The notes: a model not told the origin generated them from the letters alone. Positions 32,730-46,800 are shown, numbered from the stretch's first letter. The stretch is 64,000 bases of DNA from Metellina segmentata (GCA_947359465.1 OX375872.1:82578931-82642930), one strand, 5' to 3'. Numbers and translations are program-made.

Positions 32730-35700
32730 TCTTCGTTTGCGGAACTAAGTGACTGCTCCCACAGTTAATCACCAACAAAAGCGTATCAATAGACAAAATC
32801 GCTTGACCAACTGGAAATTGTTATAAAAGTTTTTTTTTTTTTGTATATTAACTGTTTATTTGTTTATTAATTATTTATTTGTTTATTAAAGCAATTTATT
32901 TGTAAGCAAATACAGATGGAAAAAAGGCAAAGCGAGTGTTTGCATTCAATTTACGTAAGAGGGAGAATTATCTGGTTTTGGTAAAAGGGTTGAATTAGAA
33001 ATCAATTTTGAAAGTCGTTTGAATTCTCGCGTTTAATATTTCACTGCTTTTCATTATATATTCATCAGCAAAGACATTTGAGACTTCTCTCCCAATGACA
33101 TTCAAGTTCCAGTTCGAGATTTTTTCGGTAGGATCGAGGGGAGAGTGTATACGCAATACTTATATTACTAAAAAATTGGAATATTGCTTGATCGATATGC
33201 TAAATTTAAGAAGAGTGAGTCGATACATTTATCAATCAATAAAGAAGTGGAAAAATTAAAATAATTTTGGTTTATGAAAAAATCTCAAAATAAAATTTAA
33301 CGTATCATGTGTTAAAAATAAATTTAATAACTAATAAGGTACTGGAAAGTAATTTAAATAAAAATGGAATAATCTTCTTCTCCAATGCAAATATAATAGC
33401 TATTTATATACACGAATATACTGAATTTTCAGGTTTTAATTCATACTGTTTCAGATATATTTTTTAGAGAGTAACGATTATATTATAGTTGAGAAAGGCA
33501 ATTGACGGCATGAAGTTTGTAGAACACTTCAAAAACCACTTGCAACTTTTTATTGTATGTAGAATTGTAAGTGTATTGTATGTAGAATTGTATGTGTATT
33601 GTATGTAGAATATCGTAAGTATTGTATTAATCTAAAGTTTCTCGAATAGTTATGGGTTGCATTAAAATAAAGTTGGAATTTCTCAAATGTGTTTTAGAAG
33701 TTTTTATTTCACTTTTAACATCTTCATTCAATGTAGACAGAATACGTTTTAAGGTATTTGAATTAAATAAAATAATCTGCAACTTAAATGCATTTTTATT
33801 TAAGTCTTAAGAGATCATATTGAAAAAAGTAAATAAATCTTATTAGTATTATTATTATTTTATATTTATATATTATTTCTTACAACTTTCATAAATATGA
33901 ATATTTGCATTTAAAATTGTAAAACTGAGATGTGAATCTCCATAATTTAAAAAATCTCATTAAATACTTAAATACTCATTTTGATTCTGTATTTTGCTCT
34001 AGCACACTTAATTCTAATAATGTCTAGTCATTTTTATTTAGAACACGTATCACGAAAATACGCTATGTATAGTAACTTTTAGAGATGAGAATGTATACTG
34101 ATTTTTTATTTTTACTTAACAAATATTACATTCGTATGTACATTTAAAACCTCATGTTTTTAAATTGGAAACAAACAGAAATTGCTAATCCGTAATTGAT
34201 TAAAAACAACTATTTTACTAAGAAGTATAACCAAAGGTGTAAGTGTCTCTTTTTACATTTGCAGTAAAATCTTCAAAAAATATGACATTTATATTTTAGT
34301 TTCCTGCTACGGAGTGTGGGATAGCCATAATATTAATTTCAATAAAATAGTCCTTACCCAAAGAACAGATTTTTTAATGACTGCTTCAGGAAATCGAGAA
34401 CTTTCATCAAAACAATTTGAAAGTGATTAAAAGGACTACAGTTTGAAAGATAAATGATTTACGACTGTCAGTTTTCTCTTACTAACCTTTAATACTAGAG
34501 ATAAAAAATCTGTTATCTTATTATATGCAGCCATGATGTATTAGGTAAGTAAAAACAGATTATACTGTCGCTAGGATATCGAGATGATCGAAGCGCAAGT
34601 TCGATTATTGATACACTTTTGATTTTATGCCTATGATGACGTAATACACGTTCTTTGAACTTTCATTCTACTGAAACAAATATTGTAAATTATGGAAGCA
34701 AAAGGAAATTGTTCTAAATGTACATATGAATAATAATATGGCAGGTTTCATAATTTTTATGGTCTTAAAGATACCTCTATTTACATAACAGTGAAAAAAA
34801 GGTCGCAATAATAGTGGAAAAGATAAGCATATTACATGGGAAAAGGTATCAAGTAACGAAACATACAGCCAATTTAAAATTCATCGAATAAAAGTTCAGT
34901 TTCTAAAAGTCAATGACAAAAATGTTAAAACTTCGAAACTGTCAAAGAAAATGTCCAGGCCTGGTGGCAAAATATTTATAATCTTCGTAAATTGGGAAAT
35001 TGGTTGATATTCTAACAAACACTAAGAAATCTAGATTTATTATTCGCGTTATGTGATTAGTTAAAAAAAACTTAAATGGCAAGAGGGTTCTGCTATCCAG
35101 AGAGAAAATAATGCATAGTTTCACATTAAAAAAAGACACTTTATATGTAATAGTATAATATAATGTACATTTTAAGATACTCGAGAAAAATTCTTAAACG
35201 ACTATTTAGATGAGAATATATATATCGATTTATAATTTACCTCCGCTTCAGCTCTCAAGTGTTTAAAGGTCCATACACGACAGACGAATTTTAAAATATA
35301 TTCTCACATGAGTAGAAAATTTTCCGAGTAAAACAGGAAAATCTACACAAATTCAAATACAAGGAAGAATACCTTTCAAGTTGCGAAGGTTAAATGACAT
35401 ATATCAAACTTGATATGAACGGGGGAGCTCATAATTTCCGTAACTCCTAAGAGCGAACTAAGATATGAACACTGTAAAAATATTTATTCAGCCCAAGACT
35501 TATGCTCTAAGATAACAATATAAGAGGGTAGCATTCAAGTCCTTCCTCACGAAATATACAAAGATTAAAAGATCTTAAACGAGACTCATAGATATTAAAC
35601 TTATACTTTTCTTAGTTTCTGAATTACTTGATACGAAAATCCAACATGGGATTTGTTACTTATGTTGAATTATTCCGCCCTTTTATTCATATTATTCTTA

Positions 35701-36270
35701 AATGAAAAAGAAGTCACATAAAAATAACCAGAGTGACTATTTCAAATTACATGCTTTCTAATAAGATTTAAGTTACGCTGATTTTTAATTTATATGCAGA
35801 TAATTCTATCATAAAAAGATTATATACGGATTATTCCAAATAGTGCAATGGAGCCTTTGGATATATACTACTTCGTAGATAATATTCCGTCCAAATTGAG
35901 AACTCAAGATTTAAGATACATATAAATTGAACCATTCATTCCAAGGATGAAACGAAGTTTTCAGTTATAATGATCATACATTCACATTGGTGTTAATTTT
36001 ATTTAAAAACTTAAATTCTTAGCAACTTTAATAACTGTCCTTAAAAAAGAAATACAACGTTAAAATGAAGGAAATCAAACGGCATATTCTCTACAGTTAG
36101 TTTTGGATTTGGATTTATTATTTAAAATAATGCTCCCCCTTTTAAGTACCCCTTTTAGCGATACTTTTTCTAATGCTAAGATAAACCTTTTGCGTTAATA
36201 GCGAATTCATTGGAATTCATACTCAATCCCAATCCCAATATAACGAGCTAAAAATTTGCCAAGAAAAAGT
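32730..36270. other. intergenic, no gene recognised
   Basis: AT-rich. Contains a 23-bp minisatellite (33551-33619) and otherwise nothing I can support on either strand. Confidence 0.45.
33551..33619. repeat. minisatellite, 3 x 23 bp
   Basis: Units starting TATTGTATGTAGAATTGTAA at 33551, 33574 and 33597. Confidence 0.9.
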
Positions 36271-36280
36271 AGCGTATATA

Positions 36281-36833
36281 CGAGGCTTGTTCAATAAAGA
36301 ATTATCATAATTTTTTTAAAGGTGATTAAAAAATCAAGGTAAATAAAATTTACAGATAGCGCAAGTTTCAAGGTCGTTGCAGAGGTCTTGGCAACCGGCC
36401 AAGAGCTCCTAGTTTTACTTTAGCCTACGGCAAAAATGGATATGACACGCGAAGTAAGATTTCACTGCATTGAAATTTTGTTTTCGCCTTAAAAAATCGT
36501 CAGTTGAAGTCTATGTGATGCTACAGGAAGATTATGGGGAGAGTCATGTGTGTTCTCTATCCTCCATATAGTCCTGATTTCCGTGCGAGTTTTTACTTTT
36601 ACCGAATTTGAAGAAACACCTCCGGGGAAAAAGGGTTTTACATCATCACAGGCAATGGTAAAAGTTGAGTAGGCGAGTTTGAAGGACCTTTAAAAAATAG
36701 TCTTCCAGCATGTGTTTGAAGACTGGAAAAGACATGGGATATGTAATGGGGAGTATTTTGAGAAAGACCATACAAATTTGGAGGATCAGTACAGAAAATT
36801 ATTTTTTATTCATTCTTTGTTGAACAGCCCTCG
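36281..36833 (+). mobile_element. mariner element with large internal deletion
   Basis: Ends CGAGGCTTGTTCAATAAAGA and the reverse complement of the right end CGAGGGCTGTTCAACAAAGA, flanked by TA at 36279-36280 and 36834-36835. The start of the transposase (KFCVKL-like, CVEVYVMLQEDYGESHV in frames) joins directly to its C-terminal part (YPPYSPDF, a YSPDLSP motif remnant, then LKKHLRGKRF-like). At 553 bp it is less than half a normal 1.3-kb mariner. Confidence 0.8.
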
Positions 36834-37514
36834 TAATTAAGAAAAAAGCTTAAAAACTTCTTAAAATTCTTAAAAAGTATTAGACCCAGATCATGCTGTT
36901 ATAAATTAATGCCATTAGGATTGAATAAAAAAAATCCTTCAGTTTTCCTTAATACTACAACAAAAAGTAATTAATTTTTAATTAGAGATAAAAAAAAACA
37001 TCTGGAAAAGTTCAGTACTCATTGGTAAGAAAGGAATATATGCTTATGATTAAAAAATACCTGAAATTACTAGTACAAGTTGATATTATTATACTTTAAG
37101 CTTTATTATGAGTAGTTGCTTAATCATGGCTGACATTAGAACTCTATTAGATCACTTTAACCACCTTGAGCATAATTATCATTGACATATTTATCCTACT
37201 TTTTAATAGAAGTACAAATCTTGTTTGAGGTATCGGGTTTTAAAGTTTAAATAAAATTGTAGAGCATGAAATATTTGAAAAGCATATTTTTCTTAATTTA
37301 TAAAGATTATTCATTTGCCTTTGGGTTCCTGTAAATTGATAGTGATCATCAAAATGTATTTAAAGCAATTTCACAAAAAGTGGATTCTAACACAATTCAA
37401 ACAACGCCTTCATAACTCTTAACGGCACAGCTTGTCCTGTTTTGGACCTTGCTGTATAAAACATTATTTCAAAATATATCTGTATCTCATTTGCAGATCC
37501 AAAACTGCACCTCA

Positions 37515-37705
37515 GTTGAAATTGTCTTAGGTTGGTAGTGGTGGGTTTTGTGAAGTAAAGGATCTATTAGACCAACGTCAAGTAAATGACACACACAAAG
37601 AAAGTTTTACTGGTAGAGAAGGGAGAGGAATCGAACCTGCTCCGCCAACAAGTCACAGGTTGCTATCGCAGTTGGTAAACCACTGAGCCATGGCCGGAAA
37701 TGTTT
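37515..37705 (-). repeat. tRNA-derived SINE
   Basis: Minus strand head CCGGCCATGGCTCAGTGGTT (A box) and GCAGGTTCGATTCCTC (B box), followed by a body. Different subfamily from 11414. Confidence 0.6.
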
Positions 37706-37983
37706 TAGGAAGAGAGAAATACTGTAAATTCAAACTGGCTTGAAAATTGAAATAGAACTTAAGAAATGGTCAATAATACTGTTTTATGAACACTCACGAG
37801 AGTGCAAAGGCAAATTTTTACTATTTCTACCACTCTCGATTCGAAGCGATAAAGAATCAAATGAGCTATATACACTCATGTCCAAAATTATCTTTACATA
37901 CCCAAAAATAATTATATTCCATGAAATACCCAATCGATGTAATCTATTTTCCCAGTATCTCTCAAATGTGTTTTTGCATTTAG

Positions 37984-38154
37984 ACTAGCCACTGCGTGGC
38001 CAGCACAGCATTGCCCGTGACAGTTGCTTTTGTGGGGTTAGGTGTGAACACTGTTAACGTTTGCCAACCACCAGTGTTTGCTACGCATTCCCATTTGGTT
38101 TGCTTCGCAAACCATCACCACAGGCAATGTTGTGATGGCCTTGAAGTGGCTAGT
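37984..38154. mobile_element. 171-bp foldback element ACTAGCCACT...AGTGGCTAGT
   Basis: Ends ACTAGCCACTGCGTGGCC and the reverse complement of the right end ACTAGCCACTTCAAGGCC. Internally it carries GGTTTGCTTCGCAAACC, a hairpin shared with 8165-8414. No coding sequence. Confidence 0.65.
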
Positions 38155-38689
38155 AATAAATAAATGACGATAATTTAATTACAAAATATTTGTGATTTTC
38201 CACGGATTTGAAATTTGTTGAAATTTTTACTCTATATTTAACGATTTCGGAGATAGAAATCCAATCGGCGTAACGTTACAATCTCTTCCGAAAATATAAA
38301 TATTAAATTTAAAAAATATTTATTGAAAGAAAATAAAATGTATAAGGTATCGATTTAATGTAAAATTTTCCTTGCCCATGACAGGTCTTTTTGTATGGTC
38401 AGTAACTTGCGAACACTCGCCAACCCCCGGTGATTGCTACATATTCTCATTTGACGAAACACGCTAGAATCGGATAACTTGGCATGTTTCCAAACGCTGA
38501 CGTCACACAATCTACTTCCATCTTTTTTCCGGGATCACCAAAAAAAGGAAGGAAAGTTTGGTAAAATCAGTCTTCCTAAACGATTAGAAACGGGACTGCT
38601 TCTCAGCCTGAGTTGATCATGTAATGTCACATGTTCTCTACTGATAATTGGAGGTTTTGTGTAACATCTTATTCTAAACGTTTTTACAT

Positions 38690-39117
38690 CTGGAGGAGTC
38701 TGGAACGCATAATCTTCCTTCGAACATTATGGAATGTGACCGTTTTGGTAGTTCAGGTGTAATGATGTGGGGAGAAATAATGACGAAAGTACTCCCCTAC
38801 ATGTTTTCAATAGAGGATCTGTGACCGGCCAGAGATATCGGGATGAGGTCTTAGAACGTTATGTAAAACTTTTGAGAGGTGCATTTGGATCTGATTTTTT
38901 ATTTTTATACGATAATGCTCGTCCACATAGAGCAAACCTCGTTGGCGAATTCCTTGAAAATGAAGCCATTGAGCGAATATCGTGGCCAGTAAAGTCTCCT
39001 GATCTGAACCCGATAAAGAACTTGTGTAACTACCTTGGAAAAGCAGATGCACGGAGACATCCTCCTCCTAGAGATATAAATGCTCTGAAGACCGCATTGT
39101 GCAGGAGTGGAACTTAA
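38690..39117 (+). pseudogene. Tc1-like transposase relic, C-terminal half
   Basis: 38767-39117 is open: SVTGQRYRDEVLERYVKLLR, FLFLYDNARPHRANLVGEFL, SPDLNPIKNLCNYLG, RHPPPRDINALKTALC. The second catalytic Asp (DNARPH) is present, but the catalytic Glu is Lys (PIKNLC instead of PIENLW), so it cannot be active. The N-terminal DNA-binding part is unrecognisable. Confidence 0.85.
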
Positions 39118-39434
39118 TTCCATTATTGTTAGCTTGAAATAACGTTGTGATAGGTGTGTACAAGTCAGGGGCGATCACATTCCATATTAAATTCATGTCT
39201 TAATTTTTTCTGATTTATTCATTTTTTTCTGAACTCTCCTTGTCACATACTTTGTTGCCATTTTTATGGTTTCATGCTACAGTTTTATATCGTATGCAGT
39301 GTTCTTAATTTTTGTCCTTTGTATTTATGTGTTATGATGTTATGTCTCATTCTAGACAAATTCATAAAATTATAGTTCACAGTTTCTGAGAAATCCGTGA
39401 TTCTATGCATGTAAAGATAATTTTGGATACCATT

Positions 39435-41240
39435 GTTTATAAAGAGAATATCGTTGATGTTTAATGGATTTTACAGTAAAGCTCTTACATCCTCTGAGTA
39501 GCAATTAAAATTCTGTATCGCAAACCTTGCTTAGTGTGTGTGTTGTTATCTTCCCAGCACTACTTGAAAGTATCATTTACTCAAGGGCCTTTCCCTCTTC
39601 TTGGAACTGATTGTGGATACGAATGTGGAAGAAAAAGTCATTGAACTTTTATGGAATGTTTATTTCTCACATACAATGATGACAAAACATAATCAAAAGA
39701 ATGAACATTTCAGACAGTAAAAGGTACAATTTTTTATAAAAAGTTGATAAGCATTTTAATATTTTGAATAAAAATACGTTATTTAGTAAACTGAATTCAA
39801 AATACTTTACACCCAACACAATTTTTATAAAACATGTTTCACTCACATGAAACTGTTTTCAAAGGAAGTGATAACTCATCTAAGAGTGTTTCAGTGGTTA
39901 AAATGAATATTTAAAAAGCTTATTTACCTTATATATATATACAGTTCACTTAAAATATCTACAAAAGTTTTACTCAACTTATAATATGTCGAGGCTTTAG
40001 ACAACACCAAAGTGGCCATTAAATGATTGGTTAAATAACTCGGATACACACACACATTGAACAGTTCATGAGTGAAAGAATGAAATATGAAATAATTTTT
40101 CAAAGAAAAGGTTTAGTGCATGTAAAAATTTTGGTAGTAATGTAAACATTAGATATTTTTATCATATATGAGTCAAATAAATAGAATGAGCTAGCTGATG
40201 CAGAATTCTATAGAGATTGGAAGCATAACATGCAGCATGAGATGCAATTTTATATTAATTTCCCAAGTAGAGTTCGAGCGTATGATTGAAATAAAACAAA
40301 TCCCACTGTTCGTCTCTTCGACTCAGACACTTCTAAATTCCCCTGGGTTATAATTTATAACATAAATTCGTTGGATGAAAAAAATGGTCCAGTGAAGAAA
40401 AAAGAAACAATGCTAAGAAGGGCATTTTTAAATTTGACTAAATCTTTAGGGTAAAAAATAAATTTTATTGATCTCGTCATAATAAAAAATATGTAATTCT
40501 TGACAACGAGGTATCTCGATAAAAAAAATGCTCAGATCTTGATGGACGAAGCATTTCGTCCAAACTATATGATACGAGTAGCCACTTGGTTTCAGAACTG
40601 TTTTTTAACTTGCTAAGATACTAGGGGATGCATTTCGAAATCTATATTAATTTTATGGGATCAATTAAGCATATATACTGTACATTAGTTTCTTTTGTTA
40701 GATTAAAAAAATTCAATTGTTAAGAACAAGTGACTAACTTCAAATTTTTGCAGACTTCTGTTTGTTTGAACTGCTTAAAAGCCAACATTTTAATACTGAA
40801 AGGTTGAAGTCTAAGATATGAATATGAAATGAAAGAAACACCTGTATAATGTAATATTTTGAAAGAGTAGAGAGTGTTTTGCATTGCTTTTTCAATAAGG
40901 AACTATAATTTTTTCTCAGGAATTCAGATGTTTGTTAGTTCTTCGTTTTATATTTTTAGGTGAGTGTATTTATAAGCTTTAATTAAACTAAATTTGAAGA
41001 GCTAATTGGCATTTAAATTCTGCAAATCTGTATCAAGTGCAATTTTCGTTTGGACCTGGGATTGATCTGGAATGTTAAAAAGAAAAATCTTTAGATGCTG
41101 CATTTTTTAGTCTTAATTTGGTTGAAATATACATAAATTATTTCTAAGATCCTTTTGGAGAAACTGCTACTCTCACTGAAAATGAAAGTATGTTTCACTG
41201 ATCCACTTTGGAAGAACATTGCTTCATTTTCATTAGGTAT
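39435..41240. other. intergenic downstream of copy B
   Basis: AT-rich, no gene. 40495-40580 has a TTAACCCTCCTGGTGG-type repeat fragment (ACGAGGTATCTCG, CAGATCTTGATGGACGA). Confidence 0.5.
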
Positions 41241-41246
41241 GTGCAG

Positions 41247-41252
41247 TTTAAT
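41247..41252 (-). terminator. possible poly(A) signal ATTAAA of copy B
   Basis: ATTAAA on the minus strand about 100 bp past the stop codon is the nearest poly(A)-signal variant; no AATAAA is closer than about 890 bp. It is assigned by position only. Confidence 0.3.
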
Positions 41253-41354
41253 AGACAGCATACTAGGGGAATGAAATCAATCATGCAGTAAATGGTTTTC
41301 TTTGAAGACACACAAGTCAACTCAAGCTACACCAATAGTTTAGAGAAGGGTGGT

Positions 41355-41470
41355 TCATGCTAAGTCACTGATAGTATGTATTTTTTCCCCTGTAGGCCTT
41401 ACAACAACTGCTCTGCAAAATATTTCCTTTTGTTGCAGCCAGCTGTATGTGTTGTCAAACATCAAAATAT
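41355..41470 (-). CDS. copy B last exon, GOLD C-terminus and stop
   Basis: 116 bp, entered in phase 1 after the acceptor TTGTTCTTTTCAG. It encodes YILMFDNTYSWLQQKEIFCR and then AVVVRPTGEKIHTISDLA followed by TGA at 41357-41355. It matches the closing GOLD strands YVLRFDNTYSF of the family, so this is the true terminal exon. It lies 6.8 kb from the preceding exon, across an intron holding a pogo-like MITE and a Harbinger derivative. Confidence 0.9.
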
Positions 41471-43847
41471 CTGAAAAGAACAAAACGTAGAGATAAGTAA
41501 TAGATCAAGCAAAGTTCGCATGATATTTTTGCTTGTTACGATTTGATATGAATAATTGATAAAAGAGAATAGGAAATCGGAACAATCTGTATAAATATAA
41601 GATAAATTATTTTTGTTTACCTCTTCGTGGAATCTGATTTTAGCTGGAGGATCCTAGCAGAGCATTGTTATTAGTATTCCATTGCAATTTAACGGGGTTC
41701 GTAAACATTTATTCTCAAATATCTCCTTTTTCCCATATTCAGTAGTGTCAACTTGGAAAAATCATTGGAGGGGGGGGGGGAAGAGGCTAACAAAAAGACT
41801 CAGTTGTTTCATACATTTGTTTTTTTAGAACTCTTTATTCTGTTTATACAGATTATTATCAACAAAATAGATATATTTATAACATTTGTACCTCGTTTTG
41901 GAGTGGGGCAATCATAAAAATATTTTGCCTCTTAGCCCGGCCACACGCTTGAACAGCATGCGACAAAACATACGTCATGCGCATGAGTACTATGTTTCTG
42001 AACAGAAAATATGTCGGTACGTATGTGTATTTTAGCCAGTTAAGTATTGCATGACTGATGTTTGACCAACGTTACCTTTGGGCTTGGTACCCCTGTCTCT
42101 TGATACAGCGGTCAAGCAATCTAATGAGTGATATTGATTTGCCCTGAACATTTGGTTACTCCTCGTATTACAGTGAAACTTCGATTAATCGTCATGGTCG
42201 GGACCGGGACCCTGACGGTTAATCAAATAGATGGATAACAGAAAAACCTTAAGCAAAAATCCATCCCCATCCATTGCATATGAACGAATCATAGAAAAAT
42301 GCACGTTTACAAACTAGAAATACACTATACATACATGTATTTTATTTTATAGAAATAAATAATATGCAATTTACATTATGTACAGTATAGCACATATTGT
42401 AACTTGAACTTCGCTCTAGACGTACATAATATTCAAATTTTTAAATAGTCTGCCCTTTTCTGTGGGTACGTACTAACTTTTAATATTTAATGAATTAAGT
42501 TTTACTAACGGATTGATGGTTACCAGAAACTGACGGTTAAGCGAAGTTTCACTGCACCTGTACATTTGTAATATTTATTCCTACTGCTTTCGGGGATAGC
42601 CCTAACAACATAAAATGTTAGGAGGCGTTCACGGTTTTGGTCGCTAAGATGCACCTTTGATGGGTTGTCGAAATAGCTTATTTGGTTAGGGGAGGCTCTA
42701 GTGGGGAGGGAAAGCGGTTCGGACCCTTACTAATTTTCAACCTGGAACATAATTTTGCATGCACATTAAAGATCAGTCATTAATTTTTTTTACTGTCCCC
42801 CAATTCAAATTTGTCAAAAATAACTTGAGATTTAAAGAATTCTAAATAATTAATTCCAATATTGTGTAAGATTGCATCTGCATGTTGCTACGATGTAATG
42901 ACGTTGGTTTCAGTTTCCAAAGAGCTAAGTAATAAATACCTCACACAAATGTCTTTTTTAATAATATTGAGTTATTCATAATAATTTTTATAATAAGTTC
43001 GCACAATTTAAAGCGTATTGTTTTAAGCTAAAATTGACAGAATAGATTAGTAAACATTTATATTTATCTTTCTTGAAGCTTACCAAAGTGACTGCGATTG
43101 TTTTTCCTCCTATGGTCTTTAGACCTCTCCCTTCGGGATGGATCTCGGTCGTTAATAGCCCCATGTTAACCCAGAGGGACGTAAATTCAACTACCTGCCA
43201 TCCTTTTTTACTTTCATTGATAAAAATAGAAAATATTTAATATTTAGAAATGTATGAATAAATTTTGGAATTTTAGAATTACGAAACTTTTTGAGTGTTA
43301 GGATGTTACACAATTTTTTTTCACATTTTTGCTATCCCAAATAACAGTCACATTTTTAAGATGTGACGATAATCGATAGGTATCATAGGTACTCGAATAA
43401 GACGCTGAGATGTCAATGAGATACTACCATTTTTTGTTCCAGCACATTACTAATTACAGCATGAATGAGACTAATAGCTCAATTAGTGAACAATGGAGTT
43501 CAATTAGTGAACAGCGGAGAAGCTGTGGTAAATTTGTTCTTGTTACATCGCGCAATTAACAGACACTGGCTTAGAACAGGAAAGTGGTGAGAAAAGATTC
43601 TTCGCCCTCTCCTATTTGACTGGGACGAGGGTACTCAAAGTGTTGTTTCTCTAGGGTACAAAACTAGAAGGGAATCTTTCATCCCTACTGTATGCGGGGA
43701 CCTGCTAATAACCCAAACACATCAGGGATATTGGAGGGATGAGCAAAAAGGGAGAGATTCCCCCTAGTGCTGATATCTTAATAGTTTGGCCTTAAGATAG
43801 AAACTAAAACGATGTATTTGCAATTTCTTAAGCGGTATTCTTTTGCC

Positions 43848-43882
<35 letters not shown>

Positions 43883-46800
43883 TGGTTTTGTAGTACTTGG
43901 TTTAAAAGATGCGATTAAAACATAATTGTTGGTATATTTCTGTTACCATGACGAATATGAGACAGCTGAAACGTTTTTGGGAAGGAAAAACAACCTCTTG
44001 TGCTGTTGTGGAGTTCGAATTCATTATCAAATAGGAATAGAATAAAGCCGAACAAGACTGCAAAGGAAAGAAATTTCATCCGGGCGAGTTAAATTTTGCG
44101 ATCTTGGAATCTATTTCGTAAGTCATGAAGGGTTCATCATCTAAACTGGCACATGACCAGTATCTGAACTTATATAGGCGACAATCATCTAATCCGGTAT
44201 TAGGTCCTCCACATCAATACTCGAATCCCCAGTACTAGATTAGACGACGGGACTCATGAATTTGTACAGTCTTGCACGAATGTATACACTCCTATTTTTA
44301 TTTACAAACTTGTAAACATTTTTACAAAAAATCATAAAAAATGCGTAAATTTTTAAATGTGGAAAATGGAATACACACAGGGGCCGCCTTTAAGTCGACT
44401 CCATCGATTCCCTCAAATAGAATTCCACACACTCCAAAGGGCTTCGCCATGAATAGGATTGGGAAAAGATGCATTTGTAATCAATTATTTCTAAATTATT
44501 TAACAACACGATCATTTCTAAACGATCAATTTTATTTAAAGAATGTTTTCTGTTGTCAACTACTCAAATCATTTAATTAAAAAAAAGCGTCATTGAATTA
44601 ATTAATTTTATTTTTAATATTTTCTTGGTTCATATTTTCTACAGTTCATCCATTTGTTCTTCGGTTCCAGGACTGGGGAGACCCCACGTATGTTACGACC
44701 CAGATTGGTGATGGGGGTGATGTTTTGTACACGAGGACTAATTTGACTGGACCCGTAGCTTTAGTGGAAACAAATCAAACATCTATGCCAAACCTGTATT
44801 CGAAAACGGTACCCGAGAAAAGAAGAGCCCGAGAGCAAACCACTCGGCTACCTCGATGGCGTAAATCGCAGTGAGAGAATGAAATCATAGTAGAGTTTTA
44901 TTTTCAGCTTTTAGTTTCTACTTTAACTGAAAGATGGCGCCGTGGTTGAATGTGACATGGCGTAAAGGACGCGTTGCAGAGAGAGGAAGCATGAAGTATT
45001 TTATCTTGAGAGACGATTTTAATAAAATACGTTGTTCAAATAAAAGAGTAAAGGCAACATTTTTTGAAAGACAACTATTAAAGATGAATGAATAAGTGAA
45101 TTTCTAAAAAATTCACCAGCACAACAAAGTTAAAAAAATAAATAAATAAATAAATTTAGACACTTTAAAAAATTGCACAACAAATTAATGTTTTGCAAAA
45201 CCTCGGTTATCCTTAAAATATTCGAGACAGTGCTAAACCAAGAAAATAATTAATGCTATAAACTTTTTAAAAATTGAACTGGATCATTCTTAATACATAT
45301 TTTACAGTTAAAATTATATACCTTTAAATGTTTTTCAGATGTTAATGATTAATGGTGCCTAAAAAGAAATAACACTGATTTTATACTAAAGATTATTCTG
45401 TTGTTTCACTTAAAATTATTGATCGTAGTTATACTAACGAAGACATGAATGATAGAAGCATTAAAAAAAATAAAGCAATTGACTAGTCCTGGGTCAACGA
45501 GCATGATGTAACTTTTTCCTCTCCTAAAAATGTATTCATGATGCTATTTACTAGAGAAAGTTTTTTCTCCCTAAATAAGGGTCATAAATTCAAGTATAAA
45601 CTATTATAAATGCATTATTTAAATAAATAGGTGAAATGTTTGAACAAATCTATTGTACATTCTAGTCTATAACGTTTGTTTAATTATTTTATTTTCATCT
45701 TTAGTTTTAAGTCTTTTATGAAATGTTTTTTTTCAGCAGTGGTTCATCCGGAGTGTATTATATAGGTTTCAGCTATCCCCCCAAACAATAGAACTACTAA
45801 ATTAAAGTATTTTTCGATTATTTAAATAACATAAATTAAGTTAAATTATAAAAATGCATTTAAATAAAATAAATTAATTTAAATAAAAATATCCATTTAA
45901 ATTAACTAAATTACTTTAAATAAAAAAATTATTTAAATTAAATAAATTTATTTATTAAATTGGTTAATTAATTTAAATTACATTTCCTTCAATTTGAAAG
46001 CATCAATTGGTGTTCCAAATTGGTTTGCTAAAATCTACACTACTTATAATAAAAGGCTGGATTCATGGGTACATTAGTTTTTGCATCAGATGTTTCTTTT
46101 CGCTTTCTTTAGAAGCTTGACTGCACTAAAAGGAAATACAAATCTTATCACAAGGGAACTAGTCACCCCCAGTTCTGGTGGGGTGAAGTATTCCACCCTT
46201 AACGCTAAAGGCACGTTCTCACGAATGGAGTTTAATCGACTGATTATAGTTGATCGATAAAAGTTGAATATGACTTGAATCAGTTTTTGTTCACACATTT
46301 CAATAGAAACTGATCAAAAGTTTCAGTTTTAAAATGGTGTCGAAAGCAGCTGTGCGTAAAGTTGTATAGATAGTAACAGTTTTGGTGAAAACAATTTTAT
46401 TTAACATGTGAATAAATTGTAAGAAACGTCGTTTTGGGGTGAGCCAATGGATTTTAAGAAATTAATTGGGAGCTTCAGAGAAATCTTGATGAAGAAACTA
46501 TCATTACAAGTTAAAGAGAGATATGTAAATTATTTTAAAATGTCTGAAGAAAGTTGTATTATGAGAAGGTGAAAACGCAGGTGTGTTTTTAAGAGTTTCA
46601 ATCGCGTTTGTCTTATTGCAGTTTGAATTTGTTTCTGGCAGATTGCATCGTAAAGAGCCATCTGTTTTTGCAGAACAGCGACATTTTTAGAAAATGTGTC
46701 AAATTCATCATCAATCTCATTTTTATTACTGTGCACTAATTTCTCAAGTTGATCAATTGCAACTCTTGGGAAATATTTCAACAAAAATTTGATTAAAACC

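Larger units (their letters stand above)
37872..39430 (+). mobile_element. Tc1-like element with nested insertion
   Basis: Left TCCAAAATTATCTTTACAT (37881-37899) and right ATGTAAAGATAATTTTGGA (39408-39426) are exact inverted repeats. The insert at 37984-38154 interrupts it. Length without the insert is about 1.39 kb. Confidence 0.8.

Noticed and set aside
46086..46143. Short terminal exon FKLLKKAKRNI as the end of copy B
   Set aside because: It would truncate the GOLD domain, and a far better last exon exists at 41355-41470.
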